Source of the DNA: Leucaena leucocephala
Lineage: Eukaryota > Streptophyta > Magnoliopsida > Fabales > Fabaceae
Length of the DNA: 64,000 nucleotides
Direction of reading: 5' to 3'
Assembly (NCBI GenBank): GCA_037074615.1
Contig: CM073518.1
Span: 1-64,000 of the forward strand
The translations under genes were made by a program, and so were the position numbers. A model generated the notes under the pieces. The model had not been told where the DNA came from. It saw only the letters and a program-made list of their open reading frames with translations, and ran no database searches. Of the stretch, positions 22,393 through 35,900 are shown in pieces. How positions within the stretch are numbered: the first letter of the stretch is position 1; the number at the start of each line of letters is the position of its first letter.

Positions 22393-24682
22393 TAGGGGTG
22401 TTCAAATAGTCTCAACTTGGGTTGTTCCGAACTGATCTCGAGTGATTTAGGACGGATATGTCCTGTCCCGTGAAGGATCGGGACTGGAATAATCGGGTCG
22501 AGATAATGGGAGGAGTTAGGACGGGACGGGTCTCGGCCTGACTCTTGGGACTCACGTCCCGTCCCAACCCCAGTTTTTTTAATAAAAAAATATATATCAT
22601 ATCCTCACATCTCATCCACTTTATCACTTACTCGTCTTAGGCTCTCAGCCTCTCTTCTCTCACGCTTTGCTAGCTCATTATCATTGGTCAGAAGTCACCA
22701 TTCTCAATTCCTCCCCTTATGGCGACCTATACTCCTCCGCGGTACTCCATTATCATGCCTCTCACCAATTCCCCTCGCACTCTTCCTCTCAGGTTCTCCC
22801 ACTAGCACACAGTCGCAACTCGCATATCTCACTCTCACAATCGTAACTCGCAGGTTTTAGCCAGCTCTAGCAAGCACCACACAGCACACTCATACACTCA
22901 CCAACTCACAAAACTCCAACCTCTGTGGTTCAAACGCCTGGTTCTCTGGCTCCTTTGTTGTCTGAACCCTAAGATCAAAGATTCCCTACCTCAAAAGTTT
23001 AAATCGAAGAGCTTGAAGCCCCTATTTCAAGTCCTAACATTTTCATAGAGATTTTTTGGTAGGATACGATTTGGCCATAGATATTTGTGACAAAACCCAG
23101 ATATACCCCGAAAGGGAGGGTTTAATTATGTCCATGAGAGCTACAGAAATAAAAAATGTGGAAAGGGAGCAAATCTGGAAATTGTCTCGTCCAACGTGGG
23201 ATGATGCCCCATCTTCTGAGACTGAGGTTTCTTCATATGGGTATCCTGATTAGGTTTTAGGGTTTTAGGAAAGAAATATGGGTGTCGCTAATTAGATGAA
23301 ATCTGACAAGGAGTTGGGATAGCTCCCCGTTGCTTCGTCTTGTAGGCGTGAAGGGCTATTGTGGTGGGTGATGAAGTGTTTCAAAGTAGGCATGCATCAC
23401 ATCTAAGTCTGTAGCTGAATGCCTAGATGTCTAATGTTCGCTTCAGTGACAGTTTGATATTCAAATCTTATTATTTTGAATTTAATTCGTTAGTTTTTAG
23501 TATAAGCTTGTTTAAGGAATTATACTTTGTATTTGTCTTCATGCATGGGTTTGATAAGGTGGGACACCCAGTGTGTTATAACATCTATGGAGAATTCCAG
23601 AACAAGGAGCTCTACAAGAAGACATTTTCAGATAAGGAAAAGAGAGAGAAGTTCCTAAGATGGATAATTCAATTCTTGGAAAAGAGTATCAGGGAATTGG
23701 ATTTCACCCCGGGTGGAATCTCCACCATTATCCAGGTTAATGACCTCAAAGATTTTCCTGGACCTAGAAAGTGGGAGCTTAGACATGCCACCAAACAGGC
23801 CCTTCAATTGCTTCCAGACAACTATCCTGAATTTGTAGCCAAACATGTACATACATACACCATTGTAATTAAATTGCATATACCTTTTGATATAATTTAG
23901 TTAAGGTAAAATGTGTTATTTTTTTTTTTAAATGTAGGTGTTCATCAATATGTCATGGTAATACATGGTAGTGAATAGGATGATAAGCCCTTTTTTGACG
24001 CAGAGAACGAAGAGCTAGTTTGTGTTTGCTAGGCCTTCCAAATCTATAGAAATCCTTTTAAGGTAATTAATAAGGATCACAAAGTTCAAAACTTTCATCT
24101 TCCTTTTCGCTTTCAGCCATTCAAGATTTCAGTTTGTGCTGTGTGGCCTATGGATTTCAGATATAGCCTTGGGAATTATGCAGAAATGCCATTTGTATTG
24201 GGAGGTGAGAGTAATAGGGTGGGATGTAAGTTATGGTGTAGAATTTGTGCCAAGTTTTGAAGGAAGCTACACGGTGATGATCTAGAGAAAGGTTGCTTCA
24301 TCAGATGAATTGGTGATCTGTAGTAGTTTCAAATCTAGTGAACCTAGCAAAGTTGTTATCACCATTGATAACCCAAGCTCCAAGAAGAAGAAGTTGCTGG
24401 ACTGTTTCAAGAGCCAGTAATTTTAAATATTGAATATCAACTCTATGCCTATTGTATATCAGGTACCAACTCTTTGGCTTTCCATTTATCTATTACTCTT
24501 TTTTTATAAAAAAAAATGGAAATTCAAGAATTCCCGCCCAGTCCCAAATCCATTTAGATCCCTGTCAGACCAGGACAAGCTCAGGACAACACAGAACATA
24601 GGATGGGGGTGTCTCGTGTCCATCCTTAGGACAGAACACGGAATGGGTATGCCTAGTCTTGACTCATTCTGTGAACACCCTA
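22393..24682. mobile_element. hAT-like transposon (Pack-type) carrying patellin gene fragments
   Basis: The 2,290-bp element has short inverted ends, TAGGGGTGTTCA on the left and TGAACACCCTA on the right. An 8-bp target duplication flanks it, GGTAAAAC at 22385-22392 and GGTTAAAC at 24683-24690 (seven of eight match); inverted ends and 8-bp duplication are hAT features. Sub-terminal GTCCCGTCC/GGACGGG-type words occur near both ends. No BED zinc finger or hATC dimerisation region is visible, so it is non-autonomous. The interior carries a patellin fragment (23524-24420) and a pyrimidine-rich leader-like stretch (22620-23050). Confidence 0.85.
23524..24420 (+). pseudogene. Captured patellin (CRAL-TRIO/GOLD) gene fragment
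   Basis: The first captured exon (to 23846) encodes a CRAL-TRIO lipid-binding segment: HGFDKVGHPVCYNIYG, KREKFLRWIIQFLEKSIREL, ISTIIQVNDLKDFPG, ATKQALQLLPDNYPEFVAK. The next exon (from 23938) continues VFINMSW but has a TAA where a Trp is expected, then NRMISPF, TQRTKS and a TAG. Further on is the GOLD domain tail (VGWDVSYG, EFVPSFEGSYTV, then a stop, ITIDNPSSKKKKLL). Patellins are plant Sec14-GOLD proteins of membrane trafficking and cytokinesis. The N-terminus is missing and at least three in-frame stops break the reading. The intron between the exons (23847-23937) was retained, so genomic DNA was captured, not a cDNA. Confidence 0.85.
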
Positions 24683-24715
24683 GGTTAAACGCACCCGCCA
24701 GAAGGTGCATCGCAC

Positions 24716-27217
24716 TTAGGCTATATTTGGTTCAATAAAGGGGAGGGTAGGGTAGGTTAATTTAAGGAAGGATAGGGAATGGTATGGGAGGTTATAAGTA
24801 TGAAGGTAGGGGATGAGAGATGGTGTTTCTTGTTTGGTTCATGAGGGGAGGGGAAGGTAGGTAATGAAAAATTGACAAATATACCTTTGTATCTTTATTT
24901 AAATTTATTTGTTCTTTATTTACAATATTTATATCAGAATTATTATTTCTTCATTTACAAATTTTAAAAAACTGTTTACCTCTTATATATATATATGATA
25001 AAAAAATATGGTAAATTTTTAACAATATTCCTCATTAATTTTACAATTATTATATATATTAATATAATATATAAATTTGAATACAAAGACGTAATACACA
25101 TAAGCTCCAATAATTGAATTCTAATGTAGGTCTTATGTGTGAACCAAATATCTCATCTTCGACTGCATGCATTTCCTTCACCTATTATAAGATAAATTTA
25201 CTTCTTGGTGCAGCATAGCTAAATCAATACCCAATGGCAAAAAGGGACCAGACAAGGAAACAAGATAAGGACTAACTAAAAATGGAGTTTATTAACTAGA
25301 AAGAAAATGGTCAAGCCACATAAGAACCAGAATGAAAACAAACAATGACAACCAAAGAAACTTCTCCCTGGCGTTCCAGCTCAGTGAGAACGGCAATCAT
25401 ATCCATCTTCAAAAGCCTCAACACATGAGACTTTATGAACTTTTGAAGCTTCTCCTCATCATTCTTAAACCTCTTCAAACCCAATACTACAAAAAGTGCT
25501 TCTTTGCATATGAGCTTCTTTCACCTCTAAAGGGGCCCTCTTGGCCTTCCATCGTGATCTTGTTTCAAACTCAACATTGTTTTATCTGAACTACATTCTA
25601 TTTCTGGAGTCATTGGTCTGCTGGGCAACAAAGACACTTTCATTGGAGTTCTCATGATGTCATGAACAAATATCGCAGACAAGTAAAGGATTTCCCATCT
25701 TGAAAGGGCATGACTTGCCATCAGTTTTCAATGATGTTTTCTAGTGACCCTAACAACTTATCAGAGGCCACCTTCGACAAAATTGAGGAAAGAGGACGAG
25801 CAAACAAGGGACTCCAATTTGCAACTTAATATCCTAGAATTTCGAAAACAAGAAGTCAATTTTACTTTTAATTTATAACTACTTCAACTATTTTGGGTGA
25901 AGCAATCAATATACTAATAACAACCAATCGGCAGAAACATGTTTGTGGAAGGAAGCAAGAATGACAGCATAATCTCACTTAGTGCGTGTTTGGCAACAGC
26001 GGTGGAGAATGGATTCTGGCCAAAACCGCGGTTTGGAAAATTTTTACACAAACAGTAATTTTTGTTGAGAATTGATTTTGGACAAAACCTCGGTTTGAAA
26101 CCTAGGTTTTGAATAAGCTACTGAAAATAGCTTTTTCTTTGAAACCTAGGTTTTGGATTATCCAATTACTATTATACCCTTATTTTTTCTTACACCCTCT
26201 CTCCTCTCTCCTCTCTTTTCTCTATTATCTCTCATCTCTCTTCTCTTATCTCTCTTTTTTTCTTTCCTCTCTCCTCTCTTATCTCTCTTTTTCTCTCTCC
26301 TCTCTCCTCTCTACACTCTCTTCTCTCTCCTCTTTCTTCTCTATCATCTTTCATCTCTCTTACTTTTAATCATATCATACCCTTTTTAGTAATTTACCAA
26401 TATAAAAAGTGATTCTACTACTAATCATCCAAACATCTTTATTCTCAAAATCTATTCTTTCCAAAATCTATTCTACCCAAAATCTATTCTCCAGAATCTA
26501 TTCTTCCCAGAATCTATTCTCCAAAAGCTAATCCAAACACACCCTTAAGCATAGAACTTATAACCATATACTAAAACTAGCAGACATGAATGACTACTCA
26601 ACTTGTGCTTACTAACCTTGAAATCAAACATGAACTCAAAGGCTGCTATACATCAATCAGCAAATATAATTGCAATCGTATAGTAGTATAACATCAATCA
26701 TTTGAAGAAATAACTCTATATAAGATGAACATTTAAATAACATGCGCGACTGAAAGATTGAGGCATGGCGGTGGCTGGAAGATCGTAGAAACCCTAAAGA
26801 AGCACTCAAACACTTGAATGAAGGTGACGACGATGGCTGGAAGAGTACGCGGTATGGAGCAGCGGCAGTGGATGGAGGCACGCTGATGATTGGAAGGAGA
26901 CGGAGCCTATAGGAAGACGGAGAAGGAAGAAAAGAGGAAGACTAATGAGAGCGAGCGCTTGCGGAAGAAAGGAAAAAAGCTTTTTATAGAGAAGGGGTAA
27001 ATTTGGAATATTGAAATGAGAGCAAGGGTAATTTAGTCAATATATCACATAATATTTCTCACCCCTCTAAAAACCCCTTATTTTGGAGGGGTAAGAGAGT
27101 GGGTGAGGGGAGCAAAAAATGACAAAAACTTTTCTTTCCCCTCCTCTTTAATTTTTGAACCAAACATACATCCCACCTCCCCTACCATACTCTCCCCTTC
27201 AAAAACCCCCAGACACC
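24716..27217. mobile_element. Family 2 (G-rich, GTTTGGTT-ended) element, about 2.5 kb
   Basis: The left end is TTAGGCTATATTTGGTTCA followed by AGGGGAGGGTAGGG. The right end is GAACCAAACATACATCC followed by CCCCTACC. Sub-terminal stretches are rich in GGGGAGGG on one side and CCCCTCC on the other, so the ends are inverted relative to each other. It contains a complete family 1 MITE at 25982-26544 and non-coding unique DNA. I cannot fix the target duplication, so the boundaries are approximate. Confidence 0.55.
25982..26544 (+). mobile_element. MITE, family 1, copy F
   Basis: A 563-bp copy bounded by GTGCGTGTTTGG and TCCAAACACACCC, with the 3-bp target duplication TTA at 25979-25981 and 26545-26547, the classic PIF/Harbinger target. 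The interior is a long CTCTCC tract. The right part repeats CAAAATCTATTCT-type words several times. Confidence 0.87.
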
Positions 27218-29104
27218 TTAAGGCATTGTTTGGTTGGGGGGTTTTGGAGGGGAGGGGAGGGAAAGGTAGGGTATGAGAGATATAAGTGTGTTTGGTTGGG
27301 AAAAATGGAGGGGAGGGAAGGAATTTTTTTTGTCTTTTTCTGCTCCCCTACCCCTCTCTCTCCCCCTCCAAATGTGGGATTTTTTGGAGGGGTGAGAAAT
27401 ATTATGTATTATCCTGACTAAATTACCCCTGCCAATTTTTTTATTTTCTAGGATTGCCCCTAGGTGTAAAAACCCTTTTTCCCTTCTCATTTCTGCCATT
27501 CCCATCTTCCGCCTTTGTACTCTAGCTCCTTCATGAAAAAGAACGATTTTCTTCGTCAAGCTTCTCCGACTGATACCCTTCGTGTTCCGTTCCTCTTCTG
27601 TGCATTTTCGGCGGCTGCTACATAGTTTGTCGACTGTGACTCTACATGCTGAGTTTATCCTGCACTAATTTGTTTGCATATAATGAAAAATGAAGTGGAG
27701 AAACATTGAGATCGATCTGGCTTATTGATATTCATTAGGTAGCCCTCGTGTCGTTTCTCCTGTTACTATATATTCAATGGTGGTGAAAGTATTGTGTGAA
27801 ACTGGTTGAGAAATCAAGGAACTAGAAAAGTGAGTTATTATTTTCTGCTTTATGAAAGTATCTCGGCTTTGTCTTTTAAGCATAACATTTTTATTGTCAA
27901 AAGAAGTTTCGTAGGTATGATTTACTTGAAATTTTTCTTCCGTTTCTTCCATGGCTCAGCATGATTGTAGCTTGTTATGTAGATTTGTTATTTGTTTGCG
28001 CTGTTATTAGTTGCTTTCTAGCGGTAAGACAATTATGTAAGTTGATGTTAATAGGAAATCATTGGATTTAGCGGTTTTAGTTTTGATAATGAGCTATAAA
28101 AGTGGATGCAGTTTGATGTCACCAACGAGAGGATCAAGCATTCTATAATTTTCTTTTCGAAGTGGTGCACTGATAAAGCTTGTGTAGTGGAGTATTGATT
28201 TAAGGATATGGATTTTATCAGTTAGAGAATTGAATATTGAATGGCCTAACCCCTGTACTTGAAAAGCTCAGGAAAAACGATGCCTGCTTTGTGTTACATA
28301 TACTTGTTTGTTTTTGGGTAGTATATATAATAATTTTTTGCTTTTGATCTTGGCATCAATTAGTTCTGGTAGTCTGATTGAATTTATCCTGTGCATATGA
28401 TTGTGAAAATGAACCTTGGTATTTATCCTGTGTTCTGTTTAGAAACACCGACGAATTCTAATTCTATACCATTTAAGTGTTATATTCAACTAGTATTCAT
28501 AATTTATTTAATCATATTGGCTGCTTAAATTCACATAGTAATTAATTGTAGTTTTATACAATTGAAGTGTTCATAATCAACTAAATGTTCATAATTTATT
28601 TAATTATATTGGTGGCTTAAATTCACATAAAAATTAATTATCTTCCTATTTATTGATTTTATAAGTTGATCAACAATTAATACTTTTTTTTATCACCCTT
28701 TAATTCAAATCCAGAAAAGGCATTCGGTGTTTGAAAGTATTGCCTCAGCTTTGCTGCACAATCAGAGGTACCCTTGGGTTACAAATGTTTGTCACAATTT
28801 CCCAATCCTAACCGTATGCAATTGTATTTTAATAACAATAATAATATAATCATAAATATAATAATTTTTTTAATTTATAACTAAAAATATAACAATTCTC
28901 ATATAAATATTATAAATAAAAATAAATTAATTTAAATAAAAGGTATATTTATCAATTTTTTATTATTTACTCTCTCCTCTTTTCCTAAACTAAATAAAAA
29001 ATATTATCTCTCTTTTCCTATCTTCACATTTATAACTTCTCTTACTTTTATCTACCTTCTCTTAAATTACCCTAATTTACCTGGCCTTCGTTAAATGAAA
29101 CTTA
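27218..29104. mobile_element. Family 2 element, about 1.9 kb, directly next to the previous one
   Basis: It starts AAGGCATTGTTTGGTTG with GGGGAGGGGAGGG. Read in reverse, the right end (GTTAAATGAAACTTAGCCT) matches the left end of the element at 24716. The interior (about 27450-28930) is AT-rich, unique-looking DNA with no recognised coding sequence; it may be captured host DNA. Boundaries are approximate. Confidence 0.5.
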
Positions 29105-29755
29105 GCCTAAGGCATTGTTTGGTTCAACTTAGGGGAGGGTAGGTTGAGTTAATGTAAGAGAGGGTAGGTAAGGGTAAGGGAGGTTATAGGGGTGAAGGTA
29201 GGGGAGGAGAGGTGATGATTTTTGTTTGGTTCGAGAGGGGAGGGGAGGGGAGGGGAGGGGAGGGGAGTTAATTAAAAGTTGACAAATATGCCCTTACCTA
29301 TTTATTTAAATTTATTTATAATATTTATATTAAAATTATTATTTTTTAATTTATAAATCTCAAATTTTTTTATCTCATTTATATATAATGATAAAATTAA
29401 AAAAATAAAAAATATGATAAAATTTTAATGTTGTCTCTTATTAATTAATAATTATTATATATATTAATATAATATATAAATTAATAAAATGCTTGAGCAA
29501 TCAATGTAAAAATATCAAAAAAAGAAAAAGAGAAAATTGATGCCTGATGTGTGGGGAGAGGAGGAAGGTATAATTGGAATATTAAAATATTACAAAGGGT
29601 AATTTTGTCAAATTTGCATAAAAAATTTCTCTCCCTTCCAAAAAACTCCACTTTTGGAGGGGAGTTGGAGGAGGGGAGGTGAGCACATAAGGACAAAAAA
29701 TTTCACCTCCCCTCCCCTCTATTTTTCCTAACCAAACACACTTATATCTCCCCTA
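29105..29755. mobile_element. Family 2 element, compact copy of about 650 bp
   Basis: It starts AAGGCATTGTTTGGTTCA, then a run of GGGGAGGGGAGGGG (29236-29268). The right side carries CCCCTCCCCTC, then AACCAAACACACTTATA. The core between is A/T-rich. It ends only about 160 bases upstream of the DEGP7 start codon, so it lies in that gene's promoter. Confidence 0.6.
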
Positions 29756-29915
29756 TTAATAATTGGTTCGCATGCTCATGAACTGGAGTGGACTGAAGCT
29801 GTGCGGCTAACCATTTATTGAACCACAACAGCCAGCCCTAATCATTCCCTCACTTTCTGTTGGGAATTCTTTTAACACTCCAGTAAGGATAGTCTGAGAC
29901 AGCAGAAACTGTTGA

Positions 29916-32900
29916 ATGGGGGATCCGCTGGAGAGGCTGGGATCGGAGGCTGTGGCATCGATCGGGTTGGACTCGAGCATGAAGGCTGATCTTTGCATGG
30001 AAATCGACCCTCCGTTCCAGGAAAACGTTGCCACCGCCGAGGATTGGAGGAAAGCCCTGAACAAAGTCGTACCTGCTGTCGTTGTTTTGCGAACTACGGC
30101 TTGCCGGGCTTTTGATACCGAGTCAGCCGGTGTCGGCTCCGCCACTGGCTTTGTTGTTGACAAGCGTCGGGGAATCATTCTTACTAATCGTCATGTCGTG
30201 AAGCCTGGTACTTACTCTCAATTCTTTGATCCGATGATAAAAAACCATCGAAACCGGGGACTTCAGACCAACAACCACCTGCTCACTTCAGTCATATATC
30301 TGCCTTCGATGGACTAGCTTTCAGTTATTTGAAGTGAAAATCACGCTTATTATGTCCTAACAGTTTTCCAAACATAAAAGTTTCTCGATGCAATTTTATT
30401 TCAAGGAAAAAATGCGTACCCAAATTAAACGAGATTCGAATTTTGAAAGTAATGTTTGTGGTAATTATTTGCTTGCCTGTCTGTGCTCAGATGGATGAAA
30501 TGCAGGGTGGTTGTTGTTGTTCTTCTTCTTTCTCTTTTGCTGTTTTCCCCCTCTGGAAACCACTCAATTTTTTCTAGGTTCAGAAATGTGGTATGAAAAC
30601 AATATTCCATATTTCACTGTCATATTGTGGCTAAACCTTATATAATGACATGCTATTGAATGCCAAAAGAAAGCAGATTTAATATTCTGGTTTAGGCGAT
30701 GCTATATCTTTATCTCATCATGTCATTTCAAGGTTTTCTTGGTCGGAAATCTGTTAACATTCCATTCTCCTCCTATCTTAAATGTGTAGGACCTGTAGTA
30801 GCAGAAGCCATGTTTTTGAACCGTGAAGAAGTTCCTTTGCATCCGATCTACAGAGATCCAGTGAGTGGACTTCTGTTTTTAGCTTTAATTATCAAAGAGC
30901 TGTTCAAAACCATCAAATAGATTGTTAGCCGGGCAGAGTCTTTTGATTCGCCTGATTGGAATTTCAGTCATTGCCCCATGCATGTTTTCCCATACAAAGA
31001 GGAACTTTGTTGCAATGATGCCTGCATCATATTGCAGAAAGGCAGATTAAAGGCAGATTCTGTATATGTATTTGTAAACATCTATTGTCCCCAACCTTTT
31101 CTAGGGTTCAAAGTATTTTCATTTTGTTATACTAATGTTAATAGTTAGTCAAAATTGATTGGAAATATTCCCCCCTTCCTCTGTGTGTTCATGTGTGTTG
31201 ATAAAAGCATCATTCATGTGCCTTAATGCAGGTCCACGATTTTGGGTTCTTTCTCTATGACCCTGGTGCTATACAGTTTTTGAACTATGAGGAGATACCC
31301 CTTGCTCCAGAGGCGGCTTGTGTTGGACTAGAAATCAGAGTTGTTGGTAATGATAGTGGTGAGAAGGTATCGGCATGATTTTCACCTCTCTATTGTCATC
31401 TCTCAGTTTCTTGTTACCCAGTTAATGACTTGATAGACTAGCTTGTACCATTTGACATTTTAAATATCATCATTCTTCTTCGTTTTCTTTTGTTTTTCTA
31501 TCTTAATTTGCTGGTGAAGGAAAATGGCTATTTGATATGTCTATATTATATCCATCATCCATGGTCTAATGGTCTATGTTAATTGACCAAGTCGATGGAA
31601 CTGGCATAATGATACTGTAAGTTAGCCTTGAATAACTCTTGTTTCATTTCATGAACATACACACACTGTTTCCTGAAGTGGCCCAAGTACTATGTTTACC
31701 AAAACAGATCCTTGATTGCTCTGGGATGGCTGAAAAGAATACTTTTGTAATCTATAAAAAGCTGCCGACTAAAATTAAAGAGGAATAGTACTATAGTAGC
31801 ATCAACTGCTTTCCTATTCAGCAACCTATTCTATTTTTGATGATGCAATTGAAGCAGTAGCTGGTATGACTAATTGCTTCAGCGTTTGAACCGGTGTAAC
31901 ACTAAAAGTTTTTCATAATTCTTTCACATCATACTAATTTATTTGTCACAATTTCCTGGGTGATACATGAGTGTAACCTGCTACTTTCTCCATGTTTTTA
32001 CCAAGGATTATGACTTGATTTTCCTTTTTTTTTGGATTTAACATTTATTTTGACTTTTAACTTTAGGTCTCCATTTTAGCTGGTACTCTTGCTCGTTTGG
32101 ACAGGGATGCTCCTCACTATAAGAAGTATGTGATAGATATATGTTGTTATTTGCATGCAGTTTGTCTCATGAAAGTAATAAACTCATGCTATGTTTTGAT
32201 GCAGGGAAGGGTATAATGACTTCAATACATTCTATATGCAAGTAAGTAGGAACAGATTTTTTAACTTATGAGTTGGGTCATTTTCATTTCTTTTCCCTTT
32301 CTTCTTCTTCTTCTTCTTCAAAATTTAATACCTTTTATATCTTTTCTAGGGTGCATTTGGACCTTTTCTATGTTATGTTCAATTACTATTAAATTGCAAA
32401 ATAAATTAAAAAGGAAGAGGAGTTCATAGCTGAAAATGCTAAATAGAGGAAAGGAGTGTTAGAGAATTAAGGCCATTAGGCCCAATTATGAAACTTCATC
32501 TATTGGTTTATTAATTTGTTGACATGCAATTGAAGTCTTTTGGCTAAGTGGTTTAGAATTAGTACTACACGTTTTCATTGGTGTGTGTGTAATTGTGCAT
32601 CTTCTGTCCTGTTGTTGACTGCAATCTTATCTATTTCCAGGCTGCATCCGGGACCAAGGGAGGATCAAGTGGCTCCCCGGTTATAGATTGGAAAGGCAGA
32701 GCAGTTGCCTTGAATGCTGGGTGCAAAACATCAAGTGCATCTGCATTTTTTTTCCCTCTAGAACGAGTAAGCTTTTCATCTATATTTGCTGAACTTAATA
32801 CTTGTCCGTTGCTTCCTATTTTGCACAAATCTTCTTGTGAGGAGCAACTAATGCTGTTTAGGAAAGGTGAAGTAGATATGATGATTTAATTTTCAGGTCG

Positions 32901-35900
32901 TGAGAGCATTAAGGTTTCTTCAGAAGGGTAGTGATACTAGTTTAGGTAAATGGCAGGCAGTTTCTGTACCTCGTGGTACCCTCCAGGTTTGTCCTTTGCA
33001 AACCCTTCCTTCCTTGATTTTTGGCCATTGAAGTAAATCTATTCATTACAATGAAGTTTGAAAATGTCAGTAAACTGCATTATTGAAGTACTTAAACCTA
33101 CTGCTTTACAAATTTACAATGAAGTTACAAATATGGGCTTGTGTTATGGCACAAAATGCTTATTGAATGTGATTTCTTGCTTACCCTTTTCTCATCTTTA
33201 CTGGTGGCAATGTCTTAATATGATCTTAAATTTCTTATCATTAAAGCCTCCTGTCCATCAACAACGTGCTCTTGCTATAATTGTAGTGGAAAATAGAAAA
33301 TGATAGATTGAGGATCAGCAAGAAAGATATATGCTGTTCAAGAAATTTCTATACAATTTTCCTTCAAATAGATGTTTCTTTATCCTTGCAATCTAGCTCC
33401 GTGTAAATTTACTTATTAAAATGATAATACAGGTGACATTTCTCCATAAAGGATTTGATGAGATTCGTCGTCTTGGCCTCCGAAGTGAGACAGAGCAGGT
33501 TTTTGTTGTTCTGTTCTCACTTGTGTTATGTTTCTTGGGCAACATGTTCATTTATACACCCTGTGTTGTTAATACTGCCTTTGCTTGTGTAGATAGTACG
33601 GCATGCTTCTCCAGCAGGTGAAACTGGAACGCTTGTTGTGGATTCTGTGGTAAACACTCGTTATTTAAAATCATGATGATTTAATCATTGATATTTCCTT
33701 TCAATTCTGTGGTAAAACCTTCGACTTGCTTAGGTGCCAGGTGGTCCAGGTTATAAGCATTTGGAACCTGGTGATGTACTTGTTCGTGTCAATGGCGAAG
33801 TAAGTTAGTTTGAAGTGATTAATGGCTTCTTTCTTAAATTTGGTTCTCATTTCATGTTTGATTTTCTTTTTTTATTGCCCTTTTAGGTGGGAATGGTCTG
33901 TATAACTTCCCTATTGGCTATCTAATGTATATGCTTGAACAACAGAATAGGAATTGGCTATAAATGGTCATGCTTGATCATTTAAGTGATCTGGATGAAA
34001 TTTGATTCTTGATTATAGAGGTTTGATGTGAGAAAAGGACCGCATTTTTTATGATGGGGAACCCTCCCTCAAGGGGAAAGAATTATATCTTAGGTCTACT
34101 TGATGTGGGATTCCTTCAGCTTTGGGATAATTCATATGGTGGAAGGACTTGTGAATTCAAATTGTTGATGCTTAAGTAACAGATATTTGCTCTGTTCGGG
34201 AATTGTTTTTGCATCAAAGGCCATGTCAAGATCTAATCTTTTTTATAACAAGTTTAATGTTAGGATTTCGAGGGTTTCCAAAAAATGCCTCTTTTTTTTT
34301 ATGGCTAGGTTGAGATCATCTTTTGAAGCTTTCTCACTTGCTGATAAGTGATCGAGCATTATAGTTTGCATAATTTACTTTCGTTTTTGAAAATTGTAAA
34401 AGAGGAACTTCCAATGGCTGCATTCTTTTTCTGATTATCTATTTTAGTAGAGTTTGACTCCATAAAATTCACTGCAGGTTATCACTCAGTTCCTGAAACT
34501 GGAATCATTGCTTGATGACAGTGTCAACAAGAACATTGAATTACAGATTGAAAGGGGTCACATATCGGTGACTGTAAACTTGTTGGTGAGATTAGCTTTG
34601 CTTGGATATTATATAGTTTACAATTATCATTCTGAGCTACTCTAATGCTTATGTATTTGGTATGGGAATAAAGAATGCTAACATTTTGGCGATTAACTTG
34701 CCACTGTTTCTCCTCTAGAAAGGGGCTTGAAAACGTCCTTTCTAGTAAATGGTAAATAAATCAAACGTATTATGTTAATGAATTCAATGTGTGGTGCTTA
34801 CTGAATTCAAAATATTGAATAGATGGAGAATAGCAGGAGATTTGCTATCACTTAGGTTAAAAGCACTCTGACCAAGAAAATTTAATAGTATGCAAATTCC
34901 TCGCAGTTATAGTCATTCTTATCCTTCGTGGTACAAGAGTTCAAATATATTTTATTATTTTCCTGGCATGCCACTGTTGCTTGGGCCTTTATGATTCAGG
35001 AACTTTACCAATAACCATTAGTTCATATATGCACTTACTATTATTTTCTTGAAGTCCAAATTATGCATTACATGTTGTTGTCTCAACGGTTCTATGCGAT
35101 TCATTGTTGAGATTCTTACAAAATTATAATTTTTTCTAATATTTGTGATAGGTGCAAGATTTGCACTCAATAACTCCTGATTATTTCTTAGAAGTTAGTG
35201 GTTCAGTAATACATCCACTTTCTTATCAGCAGGTTAGTTGGACTCTACTTGCTATGTTTTGTATTTTAGTTCCCTTTTCAGCGGAATGAGATAGTTTTTG
35301 CTGGTTTTGATGGGCTGAGTAAGTTGAATATTGAATGACTATGTGTTTTGAGCATGTTTGGTGTTCCTATTACCTAGTAAATGTTGAATGAGATAGTTTT
35401 TTCCTTCATTCTATTGGTCCAGCCCCATCTATATATGTTTATCTTTTGTTAATTTTTCCTATAAATTGTGAAATAGGCGTCTTTTTTTCATAAATTGTGA
35501 CATAGGCTTCCTGTTTATCCATGCTTGGTTCACTGTGACAGAGTTGTCTTGACTTTTGATTACAATGATTCTACACCCCTGATGTTAGATTCTTCATGCT
35601 TCAGCCCCCTAGATAATATGTTTCCTCATCCCTTTGTAATGGATGCTTATTTTTTAGTTGAGCTACCTGACTAATTAAGCATTTGTTTATGTTCAACAAC
35701 GCAGGCTAGAAACTTCCGTTTCCATTGCGGTCTTGTTTATGTGGCTGAACCAGGGTATGCATACATAGAGGAATATCAAAACTCTATAACTTGTAATTAT
35801 TTACCCTTTCCCGTAAATAAGAAATAATTACTGATAACAAAAATATTGACATGCTATAGTTCATATAGATATAGTTATGAAAGCAATAACTAAGGATGGG

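Noticed and set aside
22620..23270. hAT transposase 5' exons inside the Pack-hAT element
   Set aside because: No BED zinc finger, DDE region or hATC motif can be read; only a leader-like pyrimidine-rich stretch and a short unassigned frame.
27155..27559. Overlapping open frames of about 90-110 residues
   Set aside because: They are low-complexity translations of the G-rich/C-rich ends of family 2 elements on both strands.
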